The notes under the pieces: model-generated | The model's database searches: none | What the model was told of the DNA's origin: nothing | Seen by the model: only the letters and a program-made list of their open reading frames with translations | Translations under genes and position numbers: made by a program | In this document: positions 1 to 5,095 of the stretch, in pieces | Numbering within the stretch: the stretch's first letter is position 1 | Layout of the letters: each line of letters begins with the position of its first letter | Assembly (NCBI GenBank): GCA_009783605.1 | Contig: WRDE01000134.1 | Span: forward strand, 1-6,103 | DNA length: 6,103 bases | DNA from: Oscillospiraceae bacterium | GTDB taxonomy: Bacteria; Bacillota; Clostridia; Oscillospirales; Acutalibacteraceae | Reading direction: 5' to 3'

Positions 1-119
1 GCGATCTCGGCCAGCGAGAGGTCCTCCTCATAATACAGCGACACCACATCCCGCTGCTTGTCGGTCAGGATCTCGCCGTAAAAATCAAACAGCAGCGGAA
101 TTTCCATATTCTTGGCCAC
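1..119 (-). CDS. ylxM: YlxM (UPF0122) family helix-turn-helix protein, N-terminal part, cut by window edge
   Basis: The minus strand encodes about 39 residues from a GTG start at 119-117 before the window ends. The readable part contains MEIPLLFDFYGEILTDKQ followed by RDVVSLYYEEDLSLAEIA. This is the conserved start of the YlxM family: a sigma-70 region 4-like helix-turn-helix that usually lies directly upstream of ffh and is thought to assist the signal recognition particle in Gram-positive bacteria. I chose the GTG because GGAAGGA lies 9 bases upstream and an in-frame TGA lies just before it. An in-frame ATG four codons later is a less likely start. A promoter and a large inverted repeat sit directly upstream. 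The rest of the gene, and any ffh, would lie beyond position 1. The family call is from recognised motifs, not from a search. Confidence 0.87.
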   Translation of the reverse strand, partial: MAKNMEIPLLFDFYGEILTDKQRDVVSLYYEEDLSLAEI

Positions 120-142
120 CGGCAATCATCCTTCCCATAAAA

Positions 143-184
143 ATATCGTATATGTAAAGGCGTTCAGCTTTACATATACGATAT
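143..184. repeat. Perfect 17-bp inverted repeat in the ylxM promoter (candidate operator)
   Basis: Arm ATATCGTATATGTAAAG at 143-159 is matched exactly by its reverse complement at 168-184, with an 8-base spacer between them. The right arm covers the proposed -10 box of the ylxM promoter (178-183, minus strand). Transcription should start near 171, so most of one arm would be absent from the RNA. That favours a DNA operator for a dimeric repressor over an RNA hairpin. There is no GC-rich core and the repeat lies upstream of ylxM, so it is unlikely to be a terminator. Which regulator binds it cannot be told from the window. Confidence 0.75.
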
Positions 185-206
185 CATATTTTTTAGTGTT
201 TGTCAA
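178..206 (-). promoter_or_regulatory. Sigma-A type promoter for ylxM
   Basis: On the minus strand a perfect TTGACA (206-201) is followed after exactly 17 bases by TATCGT (183-178), a four-of-six match to the -10 consensus. The predicted start of transcription is near 171, giving a leader of about 50 bases before the GTG. The -10 lies inside the inverted repeat at 143-184, so binding there would block initiation. Confidence 0.65.
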
Positions 207-251
207 GAGGAATTTTTCAATTGAATATACCAAATAATGGTGAAATATCTC

Positions 252-280
252 TTGACAAAGCAAAAACAGAAGCATATACT
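252..280 (+). promoter_or_regulatory. Strong sigma-A promoter for the lectin/peptidase gene
   Basis: A perfect TTGACA (252-257) is followed by a 17-base spacer and TATACT (275-280), five of six to the -10 consensus. The predicted transcript starts near 287, leaving a 5' leader of about 75 bases. That leader contains a short AT-only dyad, AATATTT at 299-305 and AAATATT at 310-316, of unclear meaning. The promoter is divergent from that of ylxM, and the two -35 boxes are about 45 bases apart. Confidence 0.8.
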
Positions 281-361
281 GTGAATAGATCTCTCTGGAA
301 TATTTAGGAAAATATTTCAGCAGCCAATAAAATATAGTAATAGAAAGGATGGTCGCCATTC

Positions 362-1507
362 ATGAAAACATATTGTAAAAAAGCAATCTCCCTGCTCATC
401 GCCTTTTCCCTGCTCATCAGCATCACCGCGGTTTTCGGCACAAACTCGGTCAGCGCCGCCCAAACCCTTGTCAGCGGCAAGGAGTATTACATCCGGATTG
501 TTTATGAGGGTTCCAGCCACAAACCCATCTCGCCTTTTTATCTCGAACCGGGCAGTTCTATCGGCGGCAGCCCGACGCGCTATACTATGACCCAGCGGTT
601 ATTCAAAGGCGCAGGGTCGCAGAAATGGTATATCTACGCGAATAATGACGGAACCGGCACCTACCGGATCGTTTCCAGCTTTAACGGCGCCTGTCTCTCG
701 GTGCTCCCCGATACTGTCGACGACGGCAATCCCATCGAAACGTATCCCTGGAACAGTTGGGGCTGCCAAAGATGGTACATCAACGCCCAGAGCGACGGGT
801 CATACCGGTTTGTCAATTATAAGACCGGAAAGACCTTTTCCAACACCGGCTCCTATGACGGTGTCGACGGCAGTAACCTTGTCCAGTGGAAGAATAATTT
901 ATATCATAAATTTGTGCTGGAGGAGGTTGCGAAGGGAGATTCACGTTTATATTTCTTATGCGGTTTTACAGATGGCAATACGACGGTTACCCGAAACGCA
1001 TGTGCCGCACTCGGCGGTTCGTCGACTACCGCATATACAAGCGTGACTAATTCGACCACTGTTATAAACTCAATGAAATCGAATTTTTTAACTTTTTTCG
1101 ATTCTCACGGGGAATATACTCATTTAACCCTGAACCCATCGTCACCTACCATTTGGCATACCAACACGGGTTTACAGATGCTTAATAAATATGATTTAAC
1201 TAAAAATGAATTGATTGTGTATTTTGCCTGCCGATGCGGACAGCAACCGGCTGATCCAAATCAAATTAATATGGTTGACTCTGCATGGCGGAGCGGGGCG
1301 AAAACCGTTGTGGGGTGGTCTACAGGGATAAAGATAGCTGATCAAATCTGGGTTGAACCGTTTTTCACAAATTTAAGTCAAAAAAAGACAGTTAAAGAAG
1401 CATTGAATGCAGCAAGAGTTGCACACGAAGCCATATATAACGACACCGGATTAGGTAATTATTGTTGGGCCGGCGGGGATATTAATTATCAAAAACTTCT
1501 CTGGTGA
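362..1507 (+). CDS. Secreted ricin-type lectin with C-terminal caspase-like (clan CD) cysteine peptidase domain
   Basis: The 381-residue product begins with a signal peptide (residues 1 to about 32: MKTYCKK, a hydrophobic core, then SVSAA), so it should be exported. Residues about 33-190 look like a ricin B/CBM13-type beta-trefoil, with repeated QKWYI, QRWYIN and SYRFVN segments typical of QxW sugar-binding folds. Residues about 195-381 show the clan CD layout: a hydrophobic strand then His249-Gly250 (FFDSHG), and a second hydrophobic strand then Ala289-Cys290 (IVYFACRCG). These are followed by SGAKTVVGWSTG and a TVKEALNAAR helix, as in CHAT/caspase-like proteins. His249 and Cys290 are the proposed catalytic dyad. 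AAAGGATGG at 344-352 supports the ATG start. The lipoprotein gene begins 57 bases downstream, so the two are probably co-transcribed. The lectin half is GC-richer than the peptidase half. Substrate and target are unknown. Domain calls rest on motifs read by eye. Confidence 0.78.
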   Translation: MKTYCKKAISLLIAFSLLISITAVFGTNSVSAAQTLVSGKEYYIRIVYEGSSHKPISPFYLEPGSSIGGSPTRYTMTQRLFKGAGSQKWYIYANNDGTGTYRIVSSFNGACLSVLPDTVDDGNPIETYPWNSWGCQRWYINAQSDGSYRFVNYKTGKTFSNTGSYDGVDGSNLVQWKNNLYHKFVLEEVAKGDSRLYFLCGFTDGNTTVTRNACAALGGSSTTAYTSVTNSTTVINSMKSNFLTFFDSHGEYTHLTLNPSSPTIWHTNTGLQMLNKYDLTKNELIVYFACRCGQQPADPNQINMVDSAWRSGAKTVVGWSTGIKIADQIWVEPFFTNLSQKKTVKEALNAARVAHEAIYNDTGLGNYCWAGGDINYQKLLW

Positions 1508-1564
1508 GTCCGCACCGCCGATACATATATACCAAATAACATTATTATCAGGAGGAATTACGTC

Positions 1565-2446
1565 ATGTTCACCAAAAAGTTTTTTTACATTATTCTACTC
1601 GTTTTCGTTATCGCGCTTTTAGGGTCGTGCAACTTTTCGAGGGCAGCCGCCGAGCAAGAGGCCCCGTTGGAAGAAAGCTATCCGGAAGAAACGAAGCCTG
1701 ATGAGACCAAAGGAGTGGAGGCGCAAAAATTTGAATTCAATCACTCCATATCCAAGTTCGCCAATGAAAGCGCTGAACCAGAGCGCAGCGTTACTGTTTT
1801 CGAAAAAACATATAGTATGAAATATGGTCGCAGCTGGGAGCATCCGCTCTTCCCTTGGGTCGTTATTAACGAATATCTCACGGATACGGATAACACTTTC
1901 AGTTTTTTTGACCAAACCGGAGAAGTCATGTCCATGTCTATCCCTTATAACCCTGCGGATATCGGGGAAAAGATAGACGAAAAAGCCGCCGAACAGACGG
2001 CACGTTGGATCATGGAAGAATATGTGAAGGATGCGGACGCATACCGGTTAAAATCTTTAATGTATAATGACTCTGGTAGTTATTATATTTATTATTACCG
2101 TTATTTAGGCGATATGCTCACCAGTGATTTTATATCTATTACGTTGGAAAAAGATGGAACCTTTTCAAGTTTTGTTTATTATGCGCCAATCTGCGCCGAT
2201 ATCGATCCGGCTAAATACGCGGAAAAATTCAAGCAGGATGATCTGTATCTGCAAAAACTGGCGGACTTCACACGTGCCGAGCACGGAGATGAATTTGTAT
2301 CTTTGGATGTCGAGGATAAATACTTGTCCCGAAACACTTCCGGCGAGGTCATTGTTGTATATAAAATCGGGATTCAATTAAAGTCGGGCGAATACTGTGA
2401 CCGCGGTGATCCCGGGATATATTATTTTGTGCTGGACGAGGTTTGA
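1565..2446 (+). CDS. Lipoprotein of unknown function, possibly PepSY-like
   Basis: The 293-residue product starts MFTKKFF, then a hydrophobic stretch and the lipobox LGSC with Cys22, so it is a probable lipoprotein anchored on the outer face of the membrane. A Glu/Pro/Lys-rich linker (about 30-50) leads to a globular region rich in aromatic beta strands. Two similar stretches, TFSFFDQTGEVMSMSIP (about 111-127) and a segment ending ISITLEKDGTFSSF, with a helix of the type KAAEQTARWIMEEYV between them, resemble the PepSY/YcdB-like modules of Gram-positive surface proteins. This is a weak resemblance, not an identification. GGAGGA at 1551-1556 sits 8 bases before the ATG. The gene follows the secreted lectin/peptidase by 57 bases with no visible terminator or promoter between them, suggesting one operon. 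Some PepSY domains inhibit or chaperone peptidases, so a link to the neighbour is conceivable but inferred. Confidence 0.7.
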   Translation: MFTKKFFYIILLVFVIALLGSCNFSRAAAEQEAPLEESYPEETKPDETKGVEAQKFEFNHSISKFANESAEPERSVTVFEKTYSMKYGRSWEHPLFPWVVINEYLTDTDNTFSFFDQTGEVMSMSIPYNPADIGEKIDEKAAEQTARWIMEEYVKDADAYRLKSLMYNDSGSYYIYYYRYLGDMLTSDFISITLEKDGTFSSFVYYAPICADIDPAKYAEKFKQDDLYLQKLADFTRAEHGDEFVSLDVEDKYLSRNTSGEVIVVYKIGIQLKSGEYCDRGDPGIYYFVLDEV

Positions 2447-2476
2447 TTTTTGTGCCCTTGGAAGGAGGAGTTTTTC

Positions 2477-2509
2477 ATGTTCAAGGTCAATTATACTTTT
2501 ATGTACTAA
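2477..2509 (+). CDS. Ten-codon micro-ORF with a near-perfect ribosome binding site (tentative)
   Basis: Thirty bases after the lipoprotein stop there is a strong Shine-Dalgarno sequence, GAAGGAGGAG at 2461-2470, then 6 bases, then ATG and a 10-codon frame reading MFKVNYTFMY before TAA. Further stops follow at once in the other frames. The ribosome binding site is as good as any in the window and the spacing fits a third gene of the operon. It may be a real micropeptide, or the start of a third gene whose body has been lost. The peptide has no signal sequence and matches no family I recognise. Confidence 0.3.
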   Translation: MFKVNYTFMY

Positions 2510-2584
2510 ATAATTAACCGATAGGACTTTCTTCCCTTTTACATTTTCAAATATCCCATGTCCATGCTTAAAAACGCAGAACAA

Positions 2585-2618
2585 AAATACATTCCGCGCC
2601 GCGGCGCGGAATGTATTT
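2585..2618. terminator. Perfect 34-bp GC-cored palindrome, probable terminator or operator
   Basis: AAATACATTCCGCGCC (2585-2600) and its exact reverse complement (2603-2618) flank a central GC, giving an unbroken palindrome whose inner 16 bases are all G or C within otherwise AT-rich DNA. In RNA it would fold into a very stable hairpin. It is followed on the plus strand by GATTTA, and on the minus strand by TT then GTTCT after the AAA/TTT stem end, so neither side has a long T-tract. It most likely ends the upstream operon. Its right end overlaps the -35 box of the next promoter, so an operator role is also possible. Confidence 0.6.
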
Positions 2619-2645
2619 GATTTATACGATGCGCTCTGTTATAAT
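2617..2645 (+). promoter_or_regulatory. Promoter for the cupin gene
   Basis: TTGATT (2617-2622), a 17-base spacer and a perfect TATAAT (2640-2645) form a good sigma-A promoter. The predicted start is near 2652, leaving a leader of about 75 bases before the cupin gene. The first two bases of the -35 box are the last two of the upstream palindrome. Confidence 0.65.
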
Positions 2646-2727
2646 GTTTGTATCAGGTTTTCTTATTCCTCAGTCATATTGAAAACGCAGAATATACTGT
2701 CAAATTATAATTCAGGAGGATCCCATC

Positions 2728-3111
2728 ATGCCCAACCCCACCTGCTGTCCCAAAACCACATGTGTACGCAACGGCGACTGCGCCGCGTGTATGTCCCACC
2801 ACCGGAGCCGGGATTCGCTGACCCGGTGCCAGAAAGAGGCGAAAAACGCAAATATCCTTGTGAAAAAGCCGGATGAAGCCGAAACCGCCGAGATGAGCGG
2901 CAAGCCGGTCTGGGAATGCGGCGTGTCGGAATTCGACTGGTATTATGACAGTGAAGAACACTGCCTGCTGCTGGCAGGAGAAGTAAGCGTTTCCTACGGA
3001 AACGCGGGCAGCGTCTCCTTCGGCGCCGGCGATTATGTGGTGTTTCCCCGGGGGCTGTCCTGCATCTGGAGGGTCACCCGGCCGGTGAAAAAGCATTATA
3101 TTTTCAAGTGA
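2728..3111 (+). CDS. Cys/His-rich N-terminus fused to a DUF861-type cupin
   Basis: The 127-residue protein has two parts. Residues 1-34 are rich in possible metal ligands (Cys6, Cys7, Cys12, Cys18, Cys21, His24, His25, Cys34) with the pattern CxxNGDCxxC, and may bind zinc or iron. Residues about 58-127 match the small DUF861/cupin_3 fold: FDWYYDSEEHCLLLAGEVSV, then GAGDYVVFPRGLSCIWRV and PVKKHYIF at the C-terminus. The usual cupin HxH pair is missing and Cys112 stands where motif 2 often has His, as is common in DUF861 members, whose roles vary and are mostly unknown. AGGAGGA at 2714-2720 lies 7 bases before the ATG. The gene appears to be transcribed alone from the promoter at 2617. No signal peptide is seen, so it should be cytoplasmic. 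Substrate and partner are unknown. Confidence 0.8.
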   Translation: MPNPTCCPKTTCVRNGDCAACMSHHRSRDSLTRCQKEAKNANILVKKPDEAETAEMSGKPVWECGVSEFDWYYDSEEHCLLLAGEVSVSYGNAGSVSFGAGDYVVFPRGLSCIWRVTRPVKKHYIFK

Positions 3112-3156
3112 CCCCCTGTATTTATGAAAAAACCGTAAACCTTTTTAGTCCGGTAC

Positions 3157-3185
3157 TTGCCATTTTCACAAAAGGCAGGTATAAT
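3157..3185 (+). promoter_or_regulatory. Promoter for yajC
   Basis: TTGCCA (3157-3162), a 17-base spacer and a perfect TATAAT (3180-3185) form a strong sigma-A promoter. An imperfect dyad, TACTTGCC (3154-3161) and GGCAGGTA (3174-3181), overlaps both boxes and could bind a regulator. The predicted leader is about 30 bases. Confidence 0.75.
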
Positions 3186-3221
3186 CCTCTGTACATGTTA
3201 AAAAAATAGGAGGTTTCATTT

Positions 3222-3590
3222 ATGTTTTCCTGGAATTCAATTTTAGCTATGGCGGGCCCCGCCGGAGAGGGTGAGGATGCCGGCGGCGGCCAGCTGATGA
3301 TGTTTGGTATGCTGGGGCTGATGATCGTGGCGATATATTTCATGATGATCCGTCCCCAGCGCAAGCAGCAGAAGAAAGAGCGGGAGATGCGCGAAAGCAT
3401 CCGGGTCGGCGACCAAATCGTCACCATCGGCGGTATCGTCGGCCGGGTGCTGAGGATAACCGAGGAGGAGTTGGTTATCGAGACCGGCGCCGACCGGACC
3501 AAGCTGATGCTCAAAAAATGGGCGATCCAATCCAATGATACGGTGCACGATGATAAGGGTGTGGATGACGACGACGACGATGATATCTAA
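3222..3590 (+). CDS. yajC: Preprotein translocase subunit YajC
   Basis: YajC is a small single-pass membrane protein that associates with SecDF and the SecYEG translocon. The 122-residue product fits the family: a short Gly-rich N-terminus, one membrane helix at about 25-43, then the hallmark RPQRKQQKK at 44-52. It continues with a small beta domain containing RVGDQIVTIGGIVGRV (61-76) and the TKLMLKKWAI segment (93-102). AGGAGG at 3208-3213 lies 8 bases before the ATG. The C-terminus is unusual, with seven consecutive Asp (115-121) followed by Ile. The last codon and stop, ATCTAA, are identical to the bases before another copy of the repeat that begins right after the stop. A YrzE-like gene follows, as it does beside yajC in other Firmicutes. 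No secD or secF is in the window. Confidence 0.95.
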   Translation: MFSWNSILAMAGPAGEGEDAGGGQLMMFGMLGLMIVAIYFMMIRPQRKQQKKEREMRESIRVGDQIVTIGGIVGRVLRITEEELVIETGADRTKLMLKKWAIQSNDTVHDDKGVDDDDDDDI

Positions 3591-3676
3591 CCGCACAAAC
3601 GCCTGATTGTTGCGGATAGTAGCTATTGAATAATTTCCGGGCGTTTGTGGTGCGCAGCCGCGCCGGGATGCAGACC
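3591..3676. repeat. Interspersed repeat, copy A (86 bp)
   Basis: This copy begins at the base after the yajC stop with CCGCACAAACGCC and ends with GCAGACC before a run of five T. It shares both ends with copies B and C, but its 35-base centre is unrelated to theirs. CACAAACGCC near the left end can pair with GGCGTTTGTG, forming a 10-bp stem that encloses the variable centre. The T-run at 3678-3682 after it suggests this copy may act as the yajC transcription terminator, though the long loop is unlike a classic one. Confidence 0.8.
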
Positions 3677-3766
3677 CTTTTTCTTGATAACTTATAACCT
3701 GCTCCGCATATCCTGTCTCTCCGCTGAATATCTTTGATTATGAATAAAAAGCGGGGGTATGGGGAT

Positions 3767-4198
3767 ATGAGAGGGCGAAACGATGAGACTGTATTGCTGC
3801 AGAAGATGATCAGACCGCTGTTGATCGGCGGTATTGCCGGCGCGGTTGTCTGCGGGCTGGTATTGCTATTGATGGCGGCGCTGATGACGGTAAAGGATCT
3901 GCCGGCTGCCGCCAATCTGCCGATGGCGCTGACCGCGGCCGGTATCGCTTCACTGACCGGCGGGCTGATATCGGCGCGGTTGATGGGGGAGCGGGGCTGG
4001 CTGATGGGGCTGCTCTGCGGGGTTTTGTTATTTACCCTGCTGCTGCTGGCCGGCGGGTTTCAGATGCTGACCAATTTTTCCGCCTCCGCCGCCCCGTTGA
4101 AGCTGGCGGTGATGCTGGCCGCTTCGATGACCGGCGGCGTACTCGGCGTCAGATCTAACCGCACAAACGCCAGGCGAAAATCAACACGCCATAGATAG
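3767..4198 (+). CDS. YrzE/TIGR04086-like four-helix membrane protein
   Basis: From the ATG at 3767 the product is 143 residues with four predicted membrane helices at about 18-42, 51-72, 77-100 and 110-128. Glycine-rich helix starts (GGIAGAVVCG, SLTGGLISARL, TGGVLGV) and the position after yajC match the TIGR04086/YrzE family of unknown function. I chose this ATG because GGGGGT (3753-3758) lies 8 bases upstream. Earlier in-frame starts at 3740 (ATG) and 3734 (TTG) lack a ribosome binding site but are possible. The last 12 residues, RTNARRKSTRHR, are encoded inside repeat copy B, so the original end of the gene appears to have been replaced by a basic tail. No clear promoter of its own is seen. 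It may be read from yajC through copy A. Confidence 0.75.
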   Translation: MRGRNDETVLLQKMIRPLLIGGIAGAVVCGLVLLLMAALMTVKDLPAAANLPMALTAAGIASLTGGLISARLMGERGWLMGLLCGVLLFTLLLLAGGFQMLTNFSASAAPLKLAVMLAASMTGGVLGVRSNRTNARRKSTRHR

Positions 4199-4242
4199 AC
4201 TGCTGGGCGTTTGTGGTGCGCCGCCGCGCTTGAGCGCAGACC
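4159..4242. repeat. Interspersed repeat, copy B (84 bp)
   Basis: This copy starts with CCGCACAAACGCC and ends with GCAGACC. The six bases before it, ATCTAA, are the same as those before copy A. It overlaps the 3' end of the YrzE-like gene and supplies its stop codon. It is followed directly by copy C, from which it differs at two positions, the middle T/C at 4204 and C/A at 4222. The outer arms CACAAACGCC and GGCGTTTGTG are complementary, and near the right end GCGC-TTGA-GCGC forms a second small hairpin. Confidence 0.85.
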
Positions 4243-4326
4243 CCGCACAAACGCCAGGCGAAAATCAACACGCCATAGATAGACTGCCGGGCGTTTGTGG
4301 TGCGCAGCCGCGCTTGAGCGCAGACC
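4243..4326. repeat. Interspersed repeat, copy C (84 bp, in tandem with B)
   Basis: This is a direct tandem copy of B with 82 of 84 positions identical and the same length, so the duplication is recent. It lacks the preceding ATCTAA of A and B and begins straight after the GACC of copy B. It ends in GCAGACC followed by AAAAAG. No reading frame of likely function lies in the tandem. The open frames through it on the minus strand repeat RLRTTNA-like peptides and look like translations of the repeat. Confidence 0.85.
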
Positions 4327-4369
4327 AAAAAGATAACCATGTACTATTTTTCTTTTCCTCCGCATATGG

Positions 4370-4378
4370 TGATATAAA
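4370..4378 (+). promoter_or_regulatory. Possible extended -10 promoter for the SpoIIM-like gene
   Basis: TGATATAAA at 4370-4378 matches the extended -10 form (TG, one base, then TATAAA), about 30 bases before the ATG at 4411. At the right distance upstream only a poor -35 is present (TTCTTT, 4350-4355). It is the best promoter candidate between the repeats and the SpoIIM-like gene, but weak. Confidence 0.3.
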
Positions 4379-4410
4379 AACCTATCCCATATAAGTTGAG
4401 GGGGGAGAAA

Positions 4411-5076
4411 ATGCGCAGCAGACAGTCGTCTCCGGGGTCCGGACGGACCGGCGAGCACCGCCGGATTGCCGCCGGTTTCCGGCAGGCGGCATGGAGCTTT
4501 ACGGCGCGGAACCGGCGGCTGATGACCTTTTTGGCGCTCTTTCTCGGCGGCGCGCTGGCGGGAATGCTGTTATTCCTGACCGTCTATCCCTCGCTGACCG
4601 ACAGCCTGCGGGCGATGCTGTCGCCAAAACCGGCGGCCGCCGGGGCAGGTATTGTTCGGATGTTGATAAGCGCCTGCTTCTCTCCGCTGATACTGCTGTT
4701 GATCCTGTTCCTGACCGGCCTGTCGGTCTGCGGCGCGCCGGCGGCGGTGGCGGTCCCGTTTTTCTACGGTATGGGGCTGGGGCTGTCCGAATCGTATTTC
4801 TACGCCGCGGGCGGCAGGCACGGTATCGCCCACACGGCGCTGGCGGTATTGCCGCCTGCGTTGATTGCCGCTTTCGCGCTGCTGATGGCTTCGGCCGAGA
4901 CGCTGCGGATGTCGTTGGCGCTGGGAGGCCAGCTGTTGCCGGGTTCGGCCGAACAGGGCGGCCTGTGGCCGGCCTTTCGGCTGTATCTCGCCCGTTTCAC
5001 CGTCAGCGCCGGGCTGATCTTCTTATCCGGTGTGGTTGAGGTGCTGTTGAAAATGCTGCTACCGACTTTTCTATAA
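4411..5076 (+). CDS. SpoIIM-family integral membrane protein
   Basis: The 221-residue product has a basic N-terminal tail (1-36) and about five membrane helices at 38-58, 84-101, 103-125, 140-161 and 193-216. The central part, LTGLSVCGAPAAVAVPFF then YGMGLGLSESYFYAAGG, followed by HTALAVLPPALIAAFALL, fits the SpoIIM/DUF95 pattern. In spore formers SpoIIM works with SpoIID and SpoIIP in septal peptidoglycan remodelling during engulfment. Related proteins also occur outside sporulation, so the role here is uncertain, and no sporulation promoter is visible. GAGGGGGGAG at 4399-4406 directly precedes the ATG, which rules out the in-frame TTG at 4396. The YesL-like gene follows after 19 bases, so the two probably share a transcript. 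The DNA is notably GC-rich. Confidence 0.6.
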   Translation: MRSRQSSPGSGRTGEHRRIAAGFRQAAWSFTARNRRLMTFLALFLGGALAGMLLFLTVYPSLTDSLRAMLSPKPAAAGAGIVRMLISACFSPLILLLILFLTGLSVCGAPAAVAVPFFYGMGLGLSESYFYAAGGRHGIAHTALAVLPPALIAAFALLMASAETLRMSLALGGQLLPGSAEQGGLWPAFRLYLARFTVSAGLIFLSGVVEVLLKMLLPTFL

Positions 5077-5095
5077 AAAGGATGTATACTCACTC

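Noticed and set aside
645..1046. A 133-codon open frame on the plus strand inside the lectin/peptidase gene
   Set aside because: It is a frame-shifted shadow of a gene with a clear signal peptide and domains, is rich in Pro/Thr/Arg as expected of an out-of-frame reading, and I found no support for its start.
225..1539. Identical 13-mer ATATACCAAATAA at 225-237 and 1527-1539
   Set aside because: It is AT-rich and short enough to arise by chance in a 6-kb window. It lies upstream of both island genes but has no symmetry or consistent distance to their starts.
2571..2692. Direct repeat AAAACGCAGAA at 2571-2581 and 2682-2692, flanking the palindrome and the cupin promoter
   Set aside because: Eleven bases is weak evidence, the flanks do not extend the match, and no element with defined ends lies between.
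3684..3714. TTGATA and TATCCT upstream of the YrzE-like gene as a promoter
   Set aside because: The spacer is 19 bases and the -10 is poor. Read-through from yajC is at least as likely.
4153..4242. Repeat copies considered as integron attC sites
   Set aside because: The AAC in TCTAAC at the left resembles an attC end, but there is no GTTRRRY site at the right end, no integrase in the window, and the gene layout is not cassette-like.
3591..4326. Repeats considered as a CRISPR array
   Set aside because: There are only three copies of about 85 bp, two directly abutting without spacer, and no cas genes.
4060..4458. Minus-strand open frames through the tandem repeat, containing repeated RLRTTNA-like and VYLWRVDF-like peptides
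   Set aside because: They are translations of the 84-bp repeats in the antisense direction and cross non-coding DNA. The peptide repeats simply mirror the DNA repeats.
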